Source of the DNA: an uncultured Acetobacterium sp.
GTDB taxonomy: Bacteria; Bacillota; Clostridia; Eubacteriales; Eubacteriaceae
DNA: 64,000 nucleotides
Assembly (NCBI RefSeq): GCF_963664135.1
Contig: NZ_OY760905.1
Location: 3,374,736 to 3,438,735 of the forward strand
Reading direction: 5' to 3'
The notes under the pieces: generated by a model
Databases searched by the model: none
What the model was told of the DNA's origin: nothing
Seen by the model: only the letters and a program-made list of their open reading frames with translations
Shown: positions 42,925 through 52,122 of the stretch, in pieces
How the letters are laid out: the number at the start of each line of letters is the position of its first letter
How positions within the stretch are numbered: position 1 is the first letter of the stretch
Translations under genes and position numbers: made by a program

Positions 42925-45429
42925 ATGAAAAGATTAATGAGGCGAAGTTTATCTGTGTTTGCGATTTTGATGCTATTCTTAAGTTTAGTCACCGTTAATG
43001 TAATCGCAACAGAATATTCCGGTGAAGCAGAGAGCGTTGCAGAGAAGGACGCTAGTACTGTTGCAGAAGTACCGCAGAGTATTTCAATGGATGCAAGTGA
43101 AGAGAGTCGCTTTAATGAATCAATAAACAGCGAACTAAATAAAAATTTAGAAATAGAAAATGCGTCAAGTATAGATTTAAATCATCAGTTAAATGTCACC
43201 GACGATGAAGGGTACTTATGGCCAGTTCCAAAATGCCGGTACATTTCAAATTACTTTGGAAATGGTCATGAAGGTATTGATATTGCATCTAATAGTCCTT
43301 GCGATATTGTGGCGGCGAGAGGGGGAACCGTAATTGCGGCACAATCCAATACTTGTTCGCACGTTTCGGCAAGATGTAATTGCAATTATGGAATGGGTAA
43401 TTATGTTCAAATCAGGCAAAATGATGGTCGTTATTCAACCTATATGCATATGAAAAAAGGAACAATTACTGTATCTGTTGGTCAAGCTGTAAATCAAGGC
43501 GATAAGCTTGGAGAAATGGGCTCCTCAGGGAATTCAACAGGTCAACATTTACATTATCAGGTAACAGAGACAAGTACGAAAAGAGTAATTAATACAAATC
43601 CTGATGTATTTGGGTATAAACTAGAAGCGACGCCTAAAGACACAACACTACCTATAGTCGAAAGGGTTTGGTTTGATAATCAGGCAGGAGATGGTCGTAT
43701 GTTGCATATGGAAGTAACAGACAACGTGAACGTGAATCGCGTATGGTGTCCCACATTTGCACCTGGAGAAGGTGAAGGTCAATATTTTTCTAAGGAAGCA
43801 TCTCGAAAAGCTGGATCCGCCACTGAATGGATGTGCGCTATTTTTGCAGCCGATCATGGTGGAAAACAGGGGGAATACCAAACTCGAGTTTATGCATTTG
43901 ATGACGCTGGAAATGTCTCAGAATGTTATGTGATCGGATATTATATCGATTGTGAAATACCAGTGATAAAAAGCGTTACGGTCACGGATGTTTCATCGAC
44001 CGGGTATACGGTTAATTGTACTTTTAGTGATAATCTTGGAATTGATCGAGTTATGTTTCCAACATGGACAGAAAATAACGAACAAGATGACATCTACTGG
44101 AAACAAGGCGAAGTAAATGGTAACACCGCAAGATGTCGGATTGTTATGTCAGATTTTTCCTGTCAAAAGGATAATTATATCACGCATGTATATGTTTATG
44201 ATAAAGCATTGAATGCTGCAGTTTATGGCTTAAATGTCGATTTGAAAAAAGGGAATGACAAAATATTTGGAGAGGCAACCTATCAGAATAGTAGGTATCT
44301 TCTGATGGATGATGCGGTTACATGGGATGAAGCGAAAGCAAAGGCACAGGCAAAAGGGGGTCATTTAGCTATTATTACCTCTCAAGACGAGCAAAATGTA
44401 ATTAATGGACTCTTAAAAAAAGGCTGCCAGATCCAGTATTTTATTGGTGGATCAAGAAATAACGGAAATTTTGTATGGAGTACTGGAGAAGCTTTATCAT
44501 ATACGAATTGGAATACCGGAGAGCCTAATAACTACAAAAATAACGAAAACTACCTTAGTATTTTTGAAACAGGAAAATGGAACGATAACAGCAATACGGC
44601 TCATCAGGGTTATATTGTAGAAATAGAGAGAAAGTTATTTAAAAGTTATATTGATACACCTACTCAATCAAGCGTAATTAAGGATGATACATTCATTATT
44701 CAAGGCTGGGGAATTGATGAAAATGAGATCAGCAAGTTTACCTATCAAATTAACGGTGGTTCTGAAAATGAATTAGATAGATGCGATCGATCAGATGTAT
44801 TAAAAGCTAATCCTTCTTACTCAACAAACAAACCTGGGTTTAAAGAGGCAATAAAAAGCAGCGAACTGAAAGCCGGTCCAAATGTTATTGCTATTCATGC
44901 TTATACAAATAGTGGCGTAAAGACTATTGGAACGGTTAATGTGGCTAAAGAGATTGTGAAAGAAGACACTGTAATAAATTGTTCCTATCAGACCCATGTT
45001 CAGAATGTTGGCTGGCAGGATTGGAAAACCAACGGTGATATGAGCGGAACATCCGGCAAAGGGCTGCGTCTGGAAGGCATCCGAATCAAAACAAATATTA
45101 GTGCCAGCGATTTGGGACTATCCTATGCTACCCATGTTCAGAATATAGGCTGGCAGGATCCGGTGGATACCGGTTTAATGAGTGGGACATCCGGGAAGGG
45201 TCTACGTCTGGAAGCTATCCGAATTAATCTGACCGGATCAAAAGCCAGTCAATATGATGTTTATTACCGGGTTCATGCCGAAAATGTGGGCTGGCTGGAT
45301 TGGGCTAAAAATGGTGCCGATTCAGGAACGGCTGGTTTTGGGTATCGGTTGGAAGGGATTGAAATCAAAGTTCTGCCCAAAGGTAGTGCTGCACCGGGAA
45401 ATACAACCAGGCCTTTTGTCAGTCAATGA
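42925..45429 (+). CDS. Secreted M23 peptidase / C-type lectin / ChW protein
   Basis: 834 residues, modular. Signal peptide 1-29; M23 peptidase domain about 95-215 with NGHEGIDIAS (H-x3-D) and GQHLHYQV (HxH), so the zinc site is complete; two Bsp-like beta repeats about 225-425 (VERVWFDNQAGDG, RVMFPTWTENNEQDD); C-type lectin domain about 440-555 (WDEAKAKAQAKGGHLAII, WSTGEALSYTNWNTGEPNNY, GKWND); a beta domain about 560-660; three ChW repeats about 675-815. Probably a secreted wall endopeptidase with sugar- and surface-binding modules. Start follows AATAAGGAGTAGAA. Confidence 0.88.
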   Translation: MKRLMRRSLSVFAILMLFLSLVTVNVIATEYSGEAESVAEKDASTVAEVPQSISMDASEESRFNESINSELNKNLEIENASSIDLNHQLNVTDDEGYLWPVPKCRYISNYFGNGHEGIDIASNSPCDIVAARGGTVIAAQSNTCSHVSARCNCNYGMGNYVQIRQNDGRYSTYMHMKKGTITVSVGQAVNQGDKLGEMGSSGNSTGQHLHYQVTETSTKRVINTNPDVFGYKLEATPKDTTLPIVERVWFDNQAGDGRMLHMEVTDNVNVNRVWCPTFAPGEGEGQYFSKEASRKAGSATEWMCAIFAADHGGKQGEYQTRVYAFDDAGNVSECYVIGYYIDCEIPVIKSVTVTDVSSTGYTVNCTFSDNLGIDRVMFPTWTENNEQDDIYWKQGEVNGNTARCRIVMSDFSCQKDNYITHVYVYDKALNAAVYGLNVDLKKGNDKIFGEATYQNSRYLLMDDAVTWDEAKAKAQAKGGHLAIITSQDEQNVINGLLKKGCQIQYFIGGSRNNGNFVWSTGEALSYTNWNTGEPNNYKNNENYLSIFETGKWNDNSNTAHQGYIVEIERKLFKSYIDTPTQSSVIKDDTFIIQGWGIDENEISKFTYQINGGSENELDRCDRSDVLKANPSYSTNKPGFKEAIKSSELKAGPNVIAIHAYTNSGVKTIGTVNVAKEIVKEDTVINCSYQTHVQNVGWQDWKTNGDMSGTSGKGLRLEGIRIKTNISASDLGLSYATHVQNIGWQDPVDTGLMSGTSGKGLRLEAIRINLTGSKASQYDVYYRVHAENVGWLDWAKNGADSGTAGFGYRLEGIEIKVLPKGSAAPGNTTRPFVSQ

Positions 45430-45562
45430 GGCAGCTCGATTATAAGATATTGTAAGTATGTTTAGACAGCATTAAATAGTTCGAGATAGTAAGAAAATTC
45501 TTTAAAATGATGAAAAGGAACAGGTGCTGTTATGCAACATGTAGATTTGAAAGGTTGAGGAA

Positions 45563-47116
45563 ATGAAAAAAATATTAATGATTGGATTGAGTACGTTAAT
45601 CATTTTGTTAATAACAGGTGGAGTAATTTTTGCAGAAGAAGAGAGTAAGGAAACGGTTTCGGCAGCTGCGTTGAAACCGATTGTATCCTATCAAACCCAC
45701 ATAGAAAATATTGGCTGGGAGGCGGAAGATGCCGGTCAGGCATGGAAACTGAATGGAGAAATGAGTGGTACATCAGGAAAAGGACTCCGCCTTGAAGGGA
45801 TAAAAATTAAAATTAACAACGATACCAATCTGGGTGTCCAATATCAGACCCATATTCAGAATATTGGTTGGGAGGATGACTCAGGAAGCGGTTGGAAAAA
45901 AGATGCAGAGATGAGCGGCACCAAAGGTATGGGCTATCGTTTGGAAGCGATTCAGATAAAACTTACCGGAGTCGATGCAAATAATTATGATCTTTATTAC
46001 CGTGTTCATGCCCAGAATTTAGGATGGCTCGACTGGGCAAAAAATGGAGAAAGTGCTGGTACAGCTGGTTTTAGTTATCGATTGGAAGCCATTGAAATTA
46101 TTTTGAGAGAAAAAGGAGGCGATGCTCCTGGCATAACAGATAATCCTTTTATTGAGCCGCCGCCAAAAAGCTATGATTTAGGGAATACGGCAGGTAATCT
46201 GATGAATGGTGGCGGTTGTGTATATAAAGATGGTAATACGTATGTGAACTTTCTTGATGGAAATAATCTATACACAAGCATCAGCAAAATCGATTCAAGC
46301 GGCAATGCCTCAATAATATATACGTCACCAAAGTATTATAATCCAACATATTTAAACATTAAAGATGACTGGTTATATTATTATTTAAAACCTGTTCTTA
46401 ACAGTAACACATATGATTTAAGTGGTATCTATAAAATTAGATTAGATGGGACACAAAATACACCGATTAATTCTGAATTCGCAGTTAGAAATATGAGTGC
46501 ATGTGGAGATCAGTTGTTTTTTTCAAATGGCTACAGAGGTGTGCTAAGCATCGGTTTGAATGGAGAGAATTTGACGACTTTATCGGGTGATAGCACCCTT
46601 TATACGATTAATGATGGATTACTCTATTATCAGCCAGCTGACAAGAGTCTTCAATTACTGAATTTAGAAAATAATAGCAGAAGTACTGTCCAATCAAAGG
46701 CGGTTTCAAAGAAATCTATGATCATTGAAAATGACTATATTTTCTATTTAACCTTTGATGGTGAATTGTATCGAATGAATATGAACGGAAGTAATTTAAT
46801 AAAGCTTTCGAATGATAAGATTGGATCTTTTAATATAAAAGACGGTTATATTTACTATGGTCTTGATCAGACAGCCACAATTAAAAGAATGAATCTCGAC
46901 GGAAGTCAAAAAACAGTCTTAATTAATCTAACTGCTTATGAAATCGGTTCCGAATATAGTCAAAAAAATCCGTTTTCGATCGGGTCGATTTTATTGAGCG
47001 ACAAGAGTATTTATTACTTTGTAAGTGGTGGAACGGGAGCACCAGATGGAAGAGCTCCTGTATTTCGGGCGTCGTTAACTGGTGAAAATAACGAAAAAAT
47101 CAATAACTTTGAATAG
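45563..47116 (+). CDS. Secreted ChW-repeat protein with DUF5050-like propeller
   Basis: 517 residues. Signal peptide 1-24, three ChW repeats (about 38-180), then about 310 residues of short repeated beta strands (GGGCVYKDGNTYVNF, DDWLYYYL, GDQLFFSNGY, DGLLYYQP, NDYIFYLTFDGELYRM, DGYIYYGL) typical of DUF5050-type beta-propellers. Start after GGTTGAGGAA. Closest in its repeats to protein 1. Probably extracellular and binding; no catalytic motif seen. Confidence 0.82.
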   Translation: MKKILMIGLSTLIILLITGGVIFAEEESKETVSAAALKPIVSYQTHIENIGWEAEDAGQAWKLNGEMSGTSGKGLRLEGIKIKINNDTNLGVQYQTHIQNIGWEDDSGSGWKKDAEMSGTKGMGYRLEAIQIKLTGVDANNYDLYYRVHAQNLGWLDWAKNGESAGTAGFSYRLEAIEIILREKGGDAPGITDNPFIEPPPKSYDLGNTAGNLMNGGGCVYKDGNTYVNFLDGNNLYTSISKIDSSGNASIIYTSPKYYNPTYLNIKDDWLYYYLKPVLNSNTYDLSGIYKIRLDGTQNTPINSEFAVRNMSACGDQLFFSNGYRGVLSIGLNGENLTTLSGDSTLYTINDGLLYYQPADKSLQLLNLENNSRSTVQSKAVSKKSMIIENDYIFYLTFDGELYRMNMNGSNLIKLSNDKIGSFNIKDGYIYYGLDQTATIKRMNLDGSQKTVLINLTAYEIGSEYSQKNPFSIGSILLSDKSIYYFVSGGTGAPDGRAPVFRASLTGENNEKINNFE

Positions 47117-47294
47117 TTTGATCAGAGTCGGAAGTGTTTATAATCTTGAGCATTGCTATGAATATTTATTGGTTAGTAATTGTGTTTCTTGAATTTTCAT
47201 GAACTATATGGATTGGCGACGAATAAAATTTAAGTATATTGAATTTGATTGTTTGAATGTTGTAAAAAGCATATGTTTGAAGGAGGACAAATTT

Positions 47295-47696
47295 GTGAGA
47301 AAAGGGATTCAAAGATTGTTTGCTTTACTGGTGGTATCATCCATTATTTGTATGGTACCAACTAGCGTATGGGCTGATGCGGCACCAAGTGTAAGTTATT
47401 GTACGCATGTTCAGAACGTTGGCTGGCAGGATTATTCTGCACAGGGTGATATGTCAGGTACTGAAGGCAGAAGTCTGAAGTTGGAAGGCATACGAGTAGC
47501 ACTGAATAAAGCTGGTTATGATCTTGGCATTGAGTATCAGACACATATCCAGAACATTGGTTGGGAAACAGGTACGGGCTAAAGGTTGGGCCACATCAAA
47601 TGGCTTTTCAGGGACTGAAGGTTTAGGTTATCGCTTAGAAGCGATCCAGATCAAACTGACGGGAGCCGATGCCGGAAAATTTGATATTTACTACCA
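47295..47696 (+). pseudogene. ChW-repeat protein 5, frameshifted and cut by IS3
   Basis: GTG start at 47295 behind GGAGGACAAATTT. The product has a signal peptide (IQRLFALLVVSSIICMVPTSVWA) and a ChW repeat. The second repeat is broken near 47570-47585 (stop after ETGTG), resuming in another frame as GWATSNGFSGTEGLGYRLEA and DAGKFDIYY. The IS3 copy starts in the following codons, where other family members read YYRVHAQN. The 3' remainder is not found beyond the IS. Confidence 0.8.
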
Positions 47697-47774
47697 TGGA
47701 TAGGCTACAATTAATTGGACAATAAAATTGTGGGCAGGTAAAATAAGAACAATAAACAAAGGAGACCTGCCAAG

Positions 47775-48059
47775 ATGACTAAAAGACAACGCCGTACTTT
47801 TACCGATGAATTCAAGAACCAGATGGTTCAATTGTACCTCAATGGAAAACCGAGAACAGGAATCGTAAGAGAATATGACTTAACCGCTTCATCACTGGAT
47901 AAATGGATTAAACAACATCAAACTTCAGGCTCATTTAACGAGAAAGACAACCGCAGCGAAGAAGAAACTGAACTGATTCGTCTTCGCAAGGAAAATCAGC
48001 GACTTCTGATGGAAAATGACATCCTAAAGCAAGCCGCGCTGATAATGGGACGAAAGTAG
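47775..48059 (+). CDS. IS3-family transposase OrfA
   Basis: 94 residues. HTH (RRTFTDEFKNQMVQLYLNGK, then TGIVREYDLTASSLDKWI) and a C-terminal leucine zipper (LIRLRKENQRLLMENDILKQAALIM). Start after AAAGGAGACCTGCCAAG. OrfB is in the -1 frame, so a fused transposase could be made by ribosomal frameshifting near the end of this gene. Confidence 0.92.
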   Translation: MTKRQRRTFTDEFKNQMVQLYLNGKPRTGIVREYDLTASSLDKWIKQHQTSGSFNEKDNRSEEETELIRLRKENQRLLMENDILKQAALIMGRK

Positions 48060-48100
48060 AAGTCATCAAAGCAAATCAAGACAGATACTCGATATCAGCA

Positions 48101-48895
48101 ATGTGTGACGTCCTGGAAATTCCAAAGAGTACCTTTTATTCCACTTCTAAGAAAACAGCTGAACCCGATCCAATTATCAACGACGTGATTGAAATTTTCA
48201 AATCCAGCCGAAGGAATTATGGAACCCGTAAAATAAAATATGAACTTAAAAACCGCGGCATTATCGCTTCCCGTCGACGGATTGGCCGTATTATGAAAGA
48301 AAACGGATTCGTTTCAAATTACACCGTTGCTCAATATAAGGTGCACAAACAGCCTGTCAATGACGATTCTTTTCCAAACGAAGTCAATCAGCAATTCGAG
48401 GGTCGAAATCATTTGGAAGTTATTGTCAGCGATTTGACTTATGTTCGGGTTGCGGGAAAATGGAATTATGTTTGTCTCATCCTTGACCTTCACAATCGAG
48501 AAATAATTGGATACAGTGCCGGTGCAAATAAGACTGCATTGCTTGTCTATCAGGCTTTTGCCAGAATCAAATACAGACTGGATTTAATCACCATTTTTCA
48601 TACTGATTGTGGCAGTGAGTTTAAAAACAATGCCATTGATGGCGTGATTGAAACCTTTGATATCAGAAGATCTCTCAGTAAAAAAGGTTGCCCTTATGAT
48701 AATGCGGTTGCCGAAAGTGCTTTCAAGGTTTTCAAAACGGAATTCGCTAATCAGGAAGTATTTCCCTCCCTGGATTATCTGACATTGATGTTGTCCGATT
48801 ATGTCAATTGGTACAACAACGTAAGAATTCATTCGTCATTGGGTTACTTATCACCGGTGGCATATCGAAAATCAGCCCACAAAAAAGTGGTCTAA
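48101..48895 (+). CDS. IS3-family transposase OrfB (DDE)
   Basis: 264 residues from the first ATG; the frame is open further upstream and overlaps OrfA in -1 phase. The catalytic triad is visible: D in VSDLTYV, D in FHTDCGSEF, E in NAVAESAFKVFKTE. N-terminal HTH_21-like YGTRKIKYELKNRGI. Ends 18 bases before the right IS end. It appears intact. Confidence 0.92.
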   Translation: MCDVLEIPKSTFYSTSKKTAEPDPIINDVIEIFKSSRRNYGTRKIKYELKNRGIIASRRRIGRIMKENGFVSNYTVAQYKVHKQPVNDDSFPNEVNQQFEGRNHLEVIVSDLTYVRVAGKWNYVCLILDLHNREIIGYSAGANKTALLVYQAFARIKYRLDLITIFHTDCGSEFKNNAIDGVIETFDIRRSLSKKGCPYDNAVAESAFKVFKTEFANQEVFPSLDYLTLMLSDYVNWYNNVRIHSSLGYLSPVAYRKSAHKKVV

Positions 48896-48913
48896 AAAAG
48901 TGTTGACGATCCA

Positions 48914-49264
48914 ATAATCACGAATTACTAAGAGACTACCTTATATTAAAGGGCCTTACGGTGTGGGGGCTTTTGGTATGGGGTAAAATGATTTTTTATA
49001 CTAGAGATGATTTTTGTGCAAAAAAGAAAATTATTACTCTTTTCAAATTAATTAAGATCTTCTATAATTGTAATATAGTTGATATGTTAACGTTTATTGC
49101 ATATGCTTCAACACTTATCATAATTAAACAAGAAGAGAATTAGAGGGTTTATTTGTTAAAATATCTCAAAAAAGTAGTGTGAATTAAATAGCATTGAGAT
49201 CAAGTCCAAATTAGTTTTGAAATAATTAATGTTTATACAATCTTTAATCAAGAAAGAGGGAAAT
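48914..49264. other. Non-coding stretch after IS3
   Basis: A/T-rich. One 60-codon open frame (48961-49143) has no ribosome site and no family match; I see nothing else. Confidence 0.4.
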
Positions 49265-50431
49265 ATGGCGGGATTAAGAGTGTTCATTTCATCAACTTGT
49301 TATGATTTGTCGTTGCTTCGATCACAATTAAGAGTTTTCATACAATCTATGGGTTATGAACCAATTATGAGTGACTTTGAAGATGTTTTATATGATCCTA
49401 GAGTGCATACACACACAAGTTGTGTTAATGAAGTAAGTAACTGTGATATGTTATTACTTATAATTGGGTCAAGGTTTGGGGGGCAAATTTCGATTGAATC
49501 TTTAAACAGTGTCAATTTTGACTGCTTCAATAATGAAAGTTTCAATACAGAAATATTAAAAAATAAAGAGAGTTTGTCTGTAACTCAACTCGAAGTAATA
49601 AAAGCTATTGAGAATTACATGCCAGTATATACATTTATTGATAAGAAAGTTTGGCATGATCATCAACTTTATGAGAAGAATAAGAAGAGTGAAATAATAG
49701 AGCAAATTCAATTTCCGTCAATAGAAAAACAAGAAACAGCAAAGTTTATTTTTAATTTTATTAACTTTGTTCGATTAAGAACGAAAGGTAATAATATTTT
49801 TACGTTTGAAAAGGGTCAAGAAATTGAAGAAATATTAAGAAAACAATGGGCTAGCTATTTTCAGCGCTTGCTCAATGAACAAAGACACTCAACTAATGAA
49901 ATGAAGAATTTAGATATGCTTGGTGAACAGTTTGAAGAATTAAAAACAGCAATTTTATCATCTATTGATAATGGAGATCAAAGAGAAATTGCAAGAGGTG
50001 TTGTTAGGTTTAGACGAATGTTTGATTTTTTATTTTGTTTAAAAGATTTAGAAATAGAATATTTGGAAAGTTCAGAAGACGATTGGGATGATGTCTTAAA
50101 AACAGCGAAAATTAGTTTTATTATTGATTTAGATGAAGATGAAACAAATTCTTATAGACCAAACATAAGAACATATGTAATTAGAGTAGATGATTTTTAT
50201 TATTCATCTCGAATTTCAAAGAATAAAATAGGTAGTTTGGCTCACGAATGGGATGCATTTAAATCATTGAAAAGGAAAAGTAGGGAGATAATTATCGAAA
50301 CTTTATCTGAAATTGGAACTGGTTTACCTCTTTTGAGATTTGAAGAAGAAAAACTTGGAGCTCCTACAGCAAATACAAATATCGAAAAACGAATGAATTA
50401 TAAGATTGATTCAAGTAAAGTTGAATGGTGA
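49265..50431 (+). CDS. DUF4062 domain protein
   Basis: 388 residues from ATG 49265 behind AAGAAAGAGGG. Residues 3-90 fit the TIR-like DUF4062 domain (LRVFISSTCYDLSLLRSQL, CDMLLLIIGSRFGGQ, LSVTQLEVIKAI). The C-terminal 250 residues are helical and charged with no known motif. DUF4062 proteins are found in defence and signalling islands, where the domain is thought to sense or process nucleotides; neither is shown for this protein. Strongly A/T-rich codons, unlike the core genes. Confidence 0.75.
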   Translation: MAGLRVFISSTCYDLSLLRSQLRVFIQSMGYEPIMSDFEDVLYDPRVHTHTSCVNEVSNCDMLLLIIGSRFGGQISIESLNSVNFDCFNNESFNTEILKNKESLSVTQLEVIKAIENYMPVYTFIDKKVWHDHQLYEKNKKSEIIEQIQFPSIEKQETAKFIFNFINFVRLRTKGNNIFTFEKGQEIEEILRKQWASYFQRLLNEQRHSTNEMKNLDMLGEQFEELKTAILSSIDNGDQREIARGVVRFRRMFDFLFCLKDLEIEYLESSEDDWDDVLKTAKISFIIDLDEDETNSYRPNIRTYVIRVDDFYYSSRISKNKIGSLAHEWDAFKSLKRKSREIIIETLSEIGTGLPLLRFEEEKLGAPTANTNIEKRMNYKIDSSKVEW

Positions 50432-50497
50432 AAATAAAGATAAATAATGCGCGTTAAATCACAATAATTATAATTCTGCGAGCTAGAGGAAGGAAAA

Positions 50498-51134
50498 GAT
50501 GAATGATCTAAATAACAAACTCTTTGTCCATTTTCAAGTGATGAGTAGGCCCTCAAAATAGGCAAAAACACCTACTGCGTTTGGTTGTGCCAATGGGACT
50601 GCCAAAATACAATAGTTGTTCAAGACTTCCGATTAACTCCAGGTAATAAAATACATAGCGGATGCGAAAAAAAAGCAATTTCATTGATCTGAGTGGCAGA
50701 ATATTAGACAGGCTCACGGTCATAGAATTCGCGGTTTGGATAAATACAATAACGATCTTTGTTTATGTCAGTGCACTTGTGGTAATGATATAGTCATAAA
50801 AGGAGCATCTTTTCAAAATTAGCTAACCAAGAGTTGTGGTTGTTATTAATTTGAAAAGAATGCTACAGATATGCCAGATCGAAAGAAAAAGGATATTATT
50901 GCTGGAACATCTTTGGGAAAGATTAAGAACAAAGTCAAACAGAAAAATATTACATGCGGTGTAAGAGGCGTAAGCCAACATTCAGGGAATGATAAATGGG
51001 TCGCAAATATCAATTTCCAAAGAAAACGAATTTACCTAGGTTTATTTGATGAATTTGAAGATGGAATTGAAGCCTGGAAGAAACCAGAAGAAATTTATTT
51101 TCAACCAGTGATTGAAAAGCATAAAAATGAATAG
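50498..51134 (+). pseudogene. AP2-domain phage-type protein, degraded
   Basis: The intact last part (50871-51134) reads as an AP2-like DNA-binding domain (GVRGVSQHSGNDKWVANINF, RKRIYLGLFD). Upstream remains are legible in shifting frames: YCVWLCQWDCQNTIVV, then FIDLSGRILDRLTVIEF, then LCLCQCTCGNDIVIKGASF and KSCGC. These are the Cys-rich segments that normally precede AP2 domains in phage HNH/AP2 proteins. At least two frameshifts and two stops separate them. Confidence 0.7.
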
Positions 51135-51262
51135 TCGTTTAGATTTTTGCCCCCTATTTTACCCCTTATTCTTTAAAAATAAAAAAATAGAAAAAGACGA
51201 AAAACCGCATAATAAAGGCATTTATGAATGCTCTAAAACTACAATAAACAAACTATGATATT

Positions 51263-51307
51263 TCAGTAGGTCGGGGGTTCGATTCCCCCCGCTAGCTCCA
51301 GTAAAAA
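51263..51307 (+). repeat. attR: 45-bp repeat, tRNA-Thr 3' end
   Basis: 45 bases identical to 27850-27894. It is followed by a strong terminator (AGAACGGCTT / AAGCCGTTCT, T-tract) at 51323-51352, which may be the ancestral tRNA terminator. Confidence 0.9.
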
Positions 51308-51322
51308 ATAATTATTTATTGA

Positions 51323-51352
51323 AGAACGGCTTTAGATAAGCCGTTCTTTTTT
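51323..51352 (+). terminator. Terminator beyond attR
   Basis: AGAACGGCTT / AAGCCGTTCT stem, five-base loop, then TTTTTT. Confidence 0.85.
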
Positions 51353-51483
51353 ATTTCCCTGCTTACTTTTCTTCATGGAACTCTATCTCTCTAGCTTCCT
51401 TTATCTTCGATGTCATTTTTTATATCATTTATTTTTTGTTCGGTTGCTCATTATTCAATCGCCCTCGTTTTATCTCCCTATTT

Positions 51484-52122
51484 CTATTTCAGATATTCAA
51501 CGAACCAATTGGCAGCCATTTCAGCAACCCTTTCCAACGTGCCTGGTTCTTCGAAAAGATGGGTAGCTCCGGGAATAATTTCAAGTTGCTTAAGCCCGAT
51601 TATCTTGCGATAGGCCTTTTGGTTTAATTCGATGACTATATTATCATTTCCCCCAACAATAAAGAGTGTTGGGGATTTTACACTTTGAAGATGAGGCCAT
51701 GCCAGATCGGGCCGGCCGCCCCTGGAAACAATAGCATTTACCTGATCTCCCAGTATTGCCGCCGCTTGCAATGCTGCCGCAGCGCCTGTACTGGCACCAA
51801 AATATCCGATTGTAAGGTTTTTTGTTTCTTCCTGCTGCTGTAACCATTTTGTCGTCACAAGTATCCGGTTTGCCAGTAAATCGATATTAAAACGCATTTT
51901 ATACTTCATGTCTTCTTCAGTCGTCAGCAAATCCAGCAGCAAAGTCCCAAGGCCATGGATTCTGAGCACCTTTGCCACATAATTATTCCGGGGACTGTTT
52001 CTGCTGCTGCCGCTTCCATGAGCAAACAGCACTACGCCTGTTGCGCTTTCTGGAATTTTCAATGAGCCGATTAACTTTATCTGTCCGTCAGGGATATGTA
52101 CGATCTTATCGATACTTTTCAT
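51484..52122 (-). CDS. Alpha/beta hydrolase (dienelactone hydrolase-like)
   Basis: 212 residues. VVLFAHGSGSSRNSPRN oxyanion region, nucleophile motif GYFGASTGAAAA (G-x-S-x-G; Ser in ASTG), Asp in GGNDNIV and His in PGATHLFEEPG complete the triad. The 4-base overlap with the phosphoribosyltransferase gene shows coupling. These two are commonly paired, sometimes fused. Substrate unknown. Confidence 0.88.
   Translation of the reverse strand: MKSIDKIVHIPDGQIKLIGSLKIPESATGVVLFAHGSGSSRNSPRNNYVAKVLRIHGLGTLLLDLLTTEEDMKYKMRFNIDLLANRILVTTKWLQQQEETKNLTIGYFGASTGAAAALQAAAILGDQVNAIVSRGGRPDLAWPHLQSVKSPTLFIVGGNDNIVIELNQKAYRKIIGLKQLEIIPGATHLFEEPGTLERVAEMAANWFVEYLK

Larger units (their letters stand above)
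47697..48913 (+). mobile_element. IS3-family insertion sequence (1,217 bp)
   Basis: Imperfect terminal repeats TGGATAGGCTACA (47697) and TGGATCGTCAACA (complement of 48901-48913). It encodes OrfA and OrfB. No matching target duplication flanks it, so one side was probably rearranged. A 44-bp copy of its left end lies at 53146-53189. Confidence 0.85.
39776..51307. mobile_element. Integrative element 2 (about 11.5 kb), integrase not found
   Basis: Bounded by the att repeats at 39726 and 51263. Cargo: five ChW-repeat genes (two broken), an IS3 element, a DUF4062 gene and an AP2-type pseudogene. I find no integrase or replication gene, so it is either decayed or dependent on the integrase of element 1. 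Confidence 0.7.

Noticed and set aside
48961..49143. 60-codon frame after the IS3 element
   Set aside because: No ribosome site and no recognisable features in A/T-rich DNA.
51263..51307. Third functional tRNA-Thr gene
   Set aside because: Only the T arm and acceptor 3' strand remain; it is an att scar.
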